Part shown: piece after piece, positions 62,285 through 64,000 of the stretch | How positions within the stretch are numbered: the first letter of the stretch is position 1 | How the letters are laid out: every line of letters starts with the position of its first letter | DNA from: Desulfoluna sp. | GTDB taxonomy: Bacteria > Desulfobacterota > Desulfobacteria > Desulfobacterales > Desulfolunaceae | DNA: 64,000 nt | Reading direction: 5' to 3' | NCBI RefSeq assembly: GCF_030145185.1 | Contig: NZ_JAQYWB010000001.1 | Coordinates: forward strand, 62,001-126,000 | Translations under genes and position numbers: made by a program | The notes under the pieces: generated by a model | What the model saw: the letters and a program-made list of their open reading frames with translations, nothing else | Database searches by the model: none | What the model was told of the DNA's origin: nothing

Positions 62285-64000
62285 CTACCATTTATTGTAG
62301 CGACGCGACTTCATCTTGCGATCCAGCGACTGGAGCGCCTCATCCTGCACGACCCGATCTTTTCGTGTGGCAACGGAGGAGAGAAACCCCCATCCCATGC
62401 TGCCGGCAGCGATGATCCCGGCTTTTTCGTCCAGGCGCATGGCATCAAGATCCTCCAGATTGATCTCCGGCTCCTTCAGATCGCCCTCACCTGATTTCTG
62501 CGTATCCATATCCCCTTCAAGATGTTCGGGTTCCACCTCAAGGATCGTGCGATACTCCTTTCCCTTCCAGATGAAGGTGCACTGCTCGCCGTCACAGTTT
62601 TCTCGGGCGCGAGCAAACGCCTCGGCAAAGGATCCGGGTTCCAGAACCGTTTCGGCCGTTTCGACCGCCAGGCCTGCATCATAGGCGCGGCCATTCCAGA
62701 CGAACTGATCTCCCGCCTTCAGGCCTTCGGCCCGGGCCGCTGAAAAGGCCTCTTGAAAGGTCATCCTGGAAGACTCGTTGACATCGTTTTTCACCGCGTC
62801 TGGACTTAAAGAAACGGCCTCTTGAGGGGCCGTGGGTCCGACATGGGTCCTGCGCTCTGAATGAGTCGCAGACAGGCGGACAGGCACCACAGCGGAAGCG
62901 TGAGACTGCGGTGGCAGCTCTTCCCGCAAGCGGGAGGAAGGCAAAAATTCTGTTTGCTGGCGCTCTCTCTTTTCATGTTGATAGAGGTTAAACTGGGTAC
63001 TCGCCAAAAGATCGTGATCACCCTGGGCCAGGCGCACCATCGACTGAACCGTCCCGTCTGGATCCATCGTAATGCGGGCGTATTCGCCTATGATGATGTC
63101 TTCTGACAGAGTGCCGTGAAAGGTATCACCGCCCGCTCCGCCCATCATGATATCGTTGCCAGCGCCTCCGGAGAGGACATCGTTGCCACCCGTAAAAGGG
63201 TCGATGGTTTCAATGGAGCGGGATTGCCCTTCCCTGAACGTGACCCTGCCGCCATCGCCCATCAAAATGTCATTGCCGGTACCGCCACTCAATTGATCCG
63301 CGCCCTGGCCGCCGAACAGGAGATCGTTACCAGTGCCCCCCTGGAGCCTGTCTGCGGAGTCCCCCGGGCTCTGGAAGGTTTGCACAGAGCTCAGCGTATC
63401 AGGACGCTTCGCTCCGTCATAGGAGACCAGACCGTCATCCCCCAAAAGCACGAGGTCAGAGTGCCAACCCGAGGCATCCATCGTGTCCGCGCCCCCTTCG
63501 CCCAGACACACCACCAGCCCATCGGCACCGGGGCTCTCGTCTATAAACCGGACCCGATCGTCGCCGTCGCCCGTGCGCAGCGTGGTGACGGCACCCGCCA
63601 TGGCCCCGTCAACCGTCACATCATCTGCCCCGCTGCCGAGCCAGAGATTCACCCCACCTCCAAAGGTCCCGCTGGTTTCATAACTGACGGCGCCGCGACC
63701 GCTGGCATCTCCTGTGCCGGAGATACCGGATTGGCTGATCACCAGACCGGAGCGACCGGAGCGGTTCCCCCTGTCACTAAGGGTGAGGCTGTTATTCCCA
63801 TCACCGGCGTCGATGTGCAGATCACCGCGAATGCCGTCGAGGGTGCCTTCGATGTCCGGTGCGTCTGAGGAGACAACAAAGGCATCATCCCCGCCCCCCC
63901 CCAAAATCCGGCTGACAGAGCCTGCCGATATGCTCTGGATATTAAAGGCATCGCTGCCGCTGCCCAGAGAGATGTCCATCTCCTCGATAAAATCATACCG
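62285..64000 (-). CDS. C-terminal part of a giant RTX-repeat surface/secreted protein (5' end beyond window)
   Basis: The reading frame is open to the right edge, so at least 571 residues of a longer protein. The visible part starts with about 130-residue repeats (DISLGSGSDAF, HIDAGDGNNSLTLSDRG, VNLWLGSGADDVTV, RTGDGDDRVRF) and runs into calcium-binding nonapeptides (GGTGNDLLFGGQGADQLSGG, GGAGNDIMMGGAGGDTFHG). The last 200 residues hold two copies of an F-x-x-AF-x-x-AR...FxWxGxxY module and a basic tail ending YNKW. Likely secreted and Ca-folded outside the cell; likely the substrate of the export genes that follow. Confidence 0.88.
   Translation of the reverse strand, partial: RYDFIEEMDISLGSGSDAFNIQSISAGSVSRILGGGGDDAFVVSSDAPDIEGTLDGIRGDLHIDAGDGNNSLTLSDRGNRSGRSGLVISQSGISGTGDASGRGAVSYETSGTFGGGVNLWLGSGADDVTVDGAMAGAVTTLRTGDGDDRVRFIDESPGADGLVVCLGEGGADTMDASGWHSDLVLLGDDGLVSYDGAKRPDTLSSVQTFQSPGDSADRLQGGTGNDLLFGGQGADQLSGGTGNDILMGDGGRVTFREGQSRSIETIDPFTGGNDVLSGGAGNDIMMGGAGGDTFHGTLSEDIIIGEYARITMDPDGTVQSMVRLAQGDHDLLASTQFNLYQHEKRERQQTEFLPSSRLREELPPQSHASAVVPVRLSATHSERRTHVGPTAPQEAVSLSPDAVKNDVNESSRMTFQEAFSAARAEGLKAGDQFVWNGRAYDAGLAVETAETVLEPGSFAEAFARARENCDGEQCTFIWKGKEYRTILEVEPEHLEGDMDTQKSGEGDLKEPEINLEDLDAMRLDEKAGIIAAGSMGWGFLSSVATRKDRVVQDEALQSLDRKMKSRRYNKW

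Overview
The window reads as chromosome of a Gram-negative, diderm bacterium, most likely a Desulfobacterota (deltaproteobacterial) sulfate-reducer relative. This is inferred from the gene mix (lptE, lpxL/htrB-like, MltC-like, YkgJ-type cysteine-cluster and HD-GYP genes), GC content that looks moderate to high, and frequent TTG/GTG starts. No rRNA, tRNA, CRISPR array, integrase or transposase was recognised.

Layout. 1-6534 (minus): a signalling block with a PP2C phosphatase, a Ser/Thr kinase fused to a formylglycine-generating-enzyme-like domain, a hybrid histidine kinase, and an HD-GYP response regulator that runs off the left edge. 6896-7924 (plus): darP/yjgA and a cold-shock gene. 8042-11119 (minus): a tightly overlapping operon murJ - ftsB-like - TPR-like - rhodanese - MauE/DoxX-like. 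11682-15301: rpsT (plus) converging on leuS-lptE (minus). 16183-25627 (plus): RNase E/G, yajC, secD, secF, a CpoB/YbgF-like gene, dprA and topA. 25796-31273: efp (minus), then guaA, a coiled-coil membrane protein, a kinase-fold-like protein and a small unknown (plus). 31293-36223: marC (minus), then a DDAH-family hydrolase behind an attenuator-like leader, a 54-residue zinc ribbon, and an amino-acid ABC transporter. 36377-39099: a metallophosphoesterase and two small exported proteins. 39211-41886 (minus): a DEAD-box helicase and a YkgJ-type protein. 42304-49943: a lipoprotein (plus), then on the minus strand an envelope cluster (transglutaminase-like, two LPP20-like lipoproteins, MltC-like transglycosylase), an LpxL-like acyltransferase and a zinc-ribbon membrane protein. 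50243-53915: enoyl-CoA hydratase (minus) and a phosphoribosyltransferase plus cytosine-permease pair (plus).

The most unusual region is 54063 to the right edge, all on the minus strand. It holds the C-terminal end of a giant RTX-repeat protein, a DUF3467 protein, a GAF-GAF-HlyD fusion, a PqqD-like/M50 peptidase/HlyD fusion, a truncated SecA paralogue and a short HlyD-type adaptor. No ABC exporter ATPase or TolC is visible here. The set looks like a dedicated export pathway for the giant protein in which a SecA-type motor sits beside type-I-secretion-style adaptors; that function is inference. The gaps between its genes are packed with inverted REP-like repeats.

Several leaders look regulatory. 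There are intrinsic terminators between promoter and start codon for the DDAH and phosphoribosyltransferase genes, a terminator just before a lipoprotein gene, a 19-codon upstream ORF coupled to the DEAD-box helicase gene, and long leaders before rpsT and the RNase E/G gene.
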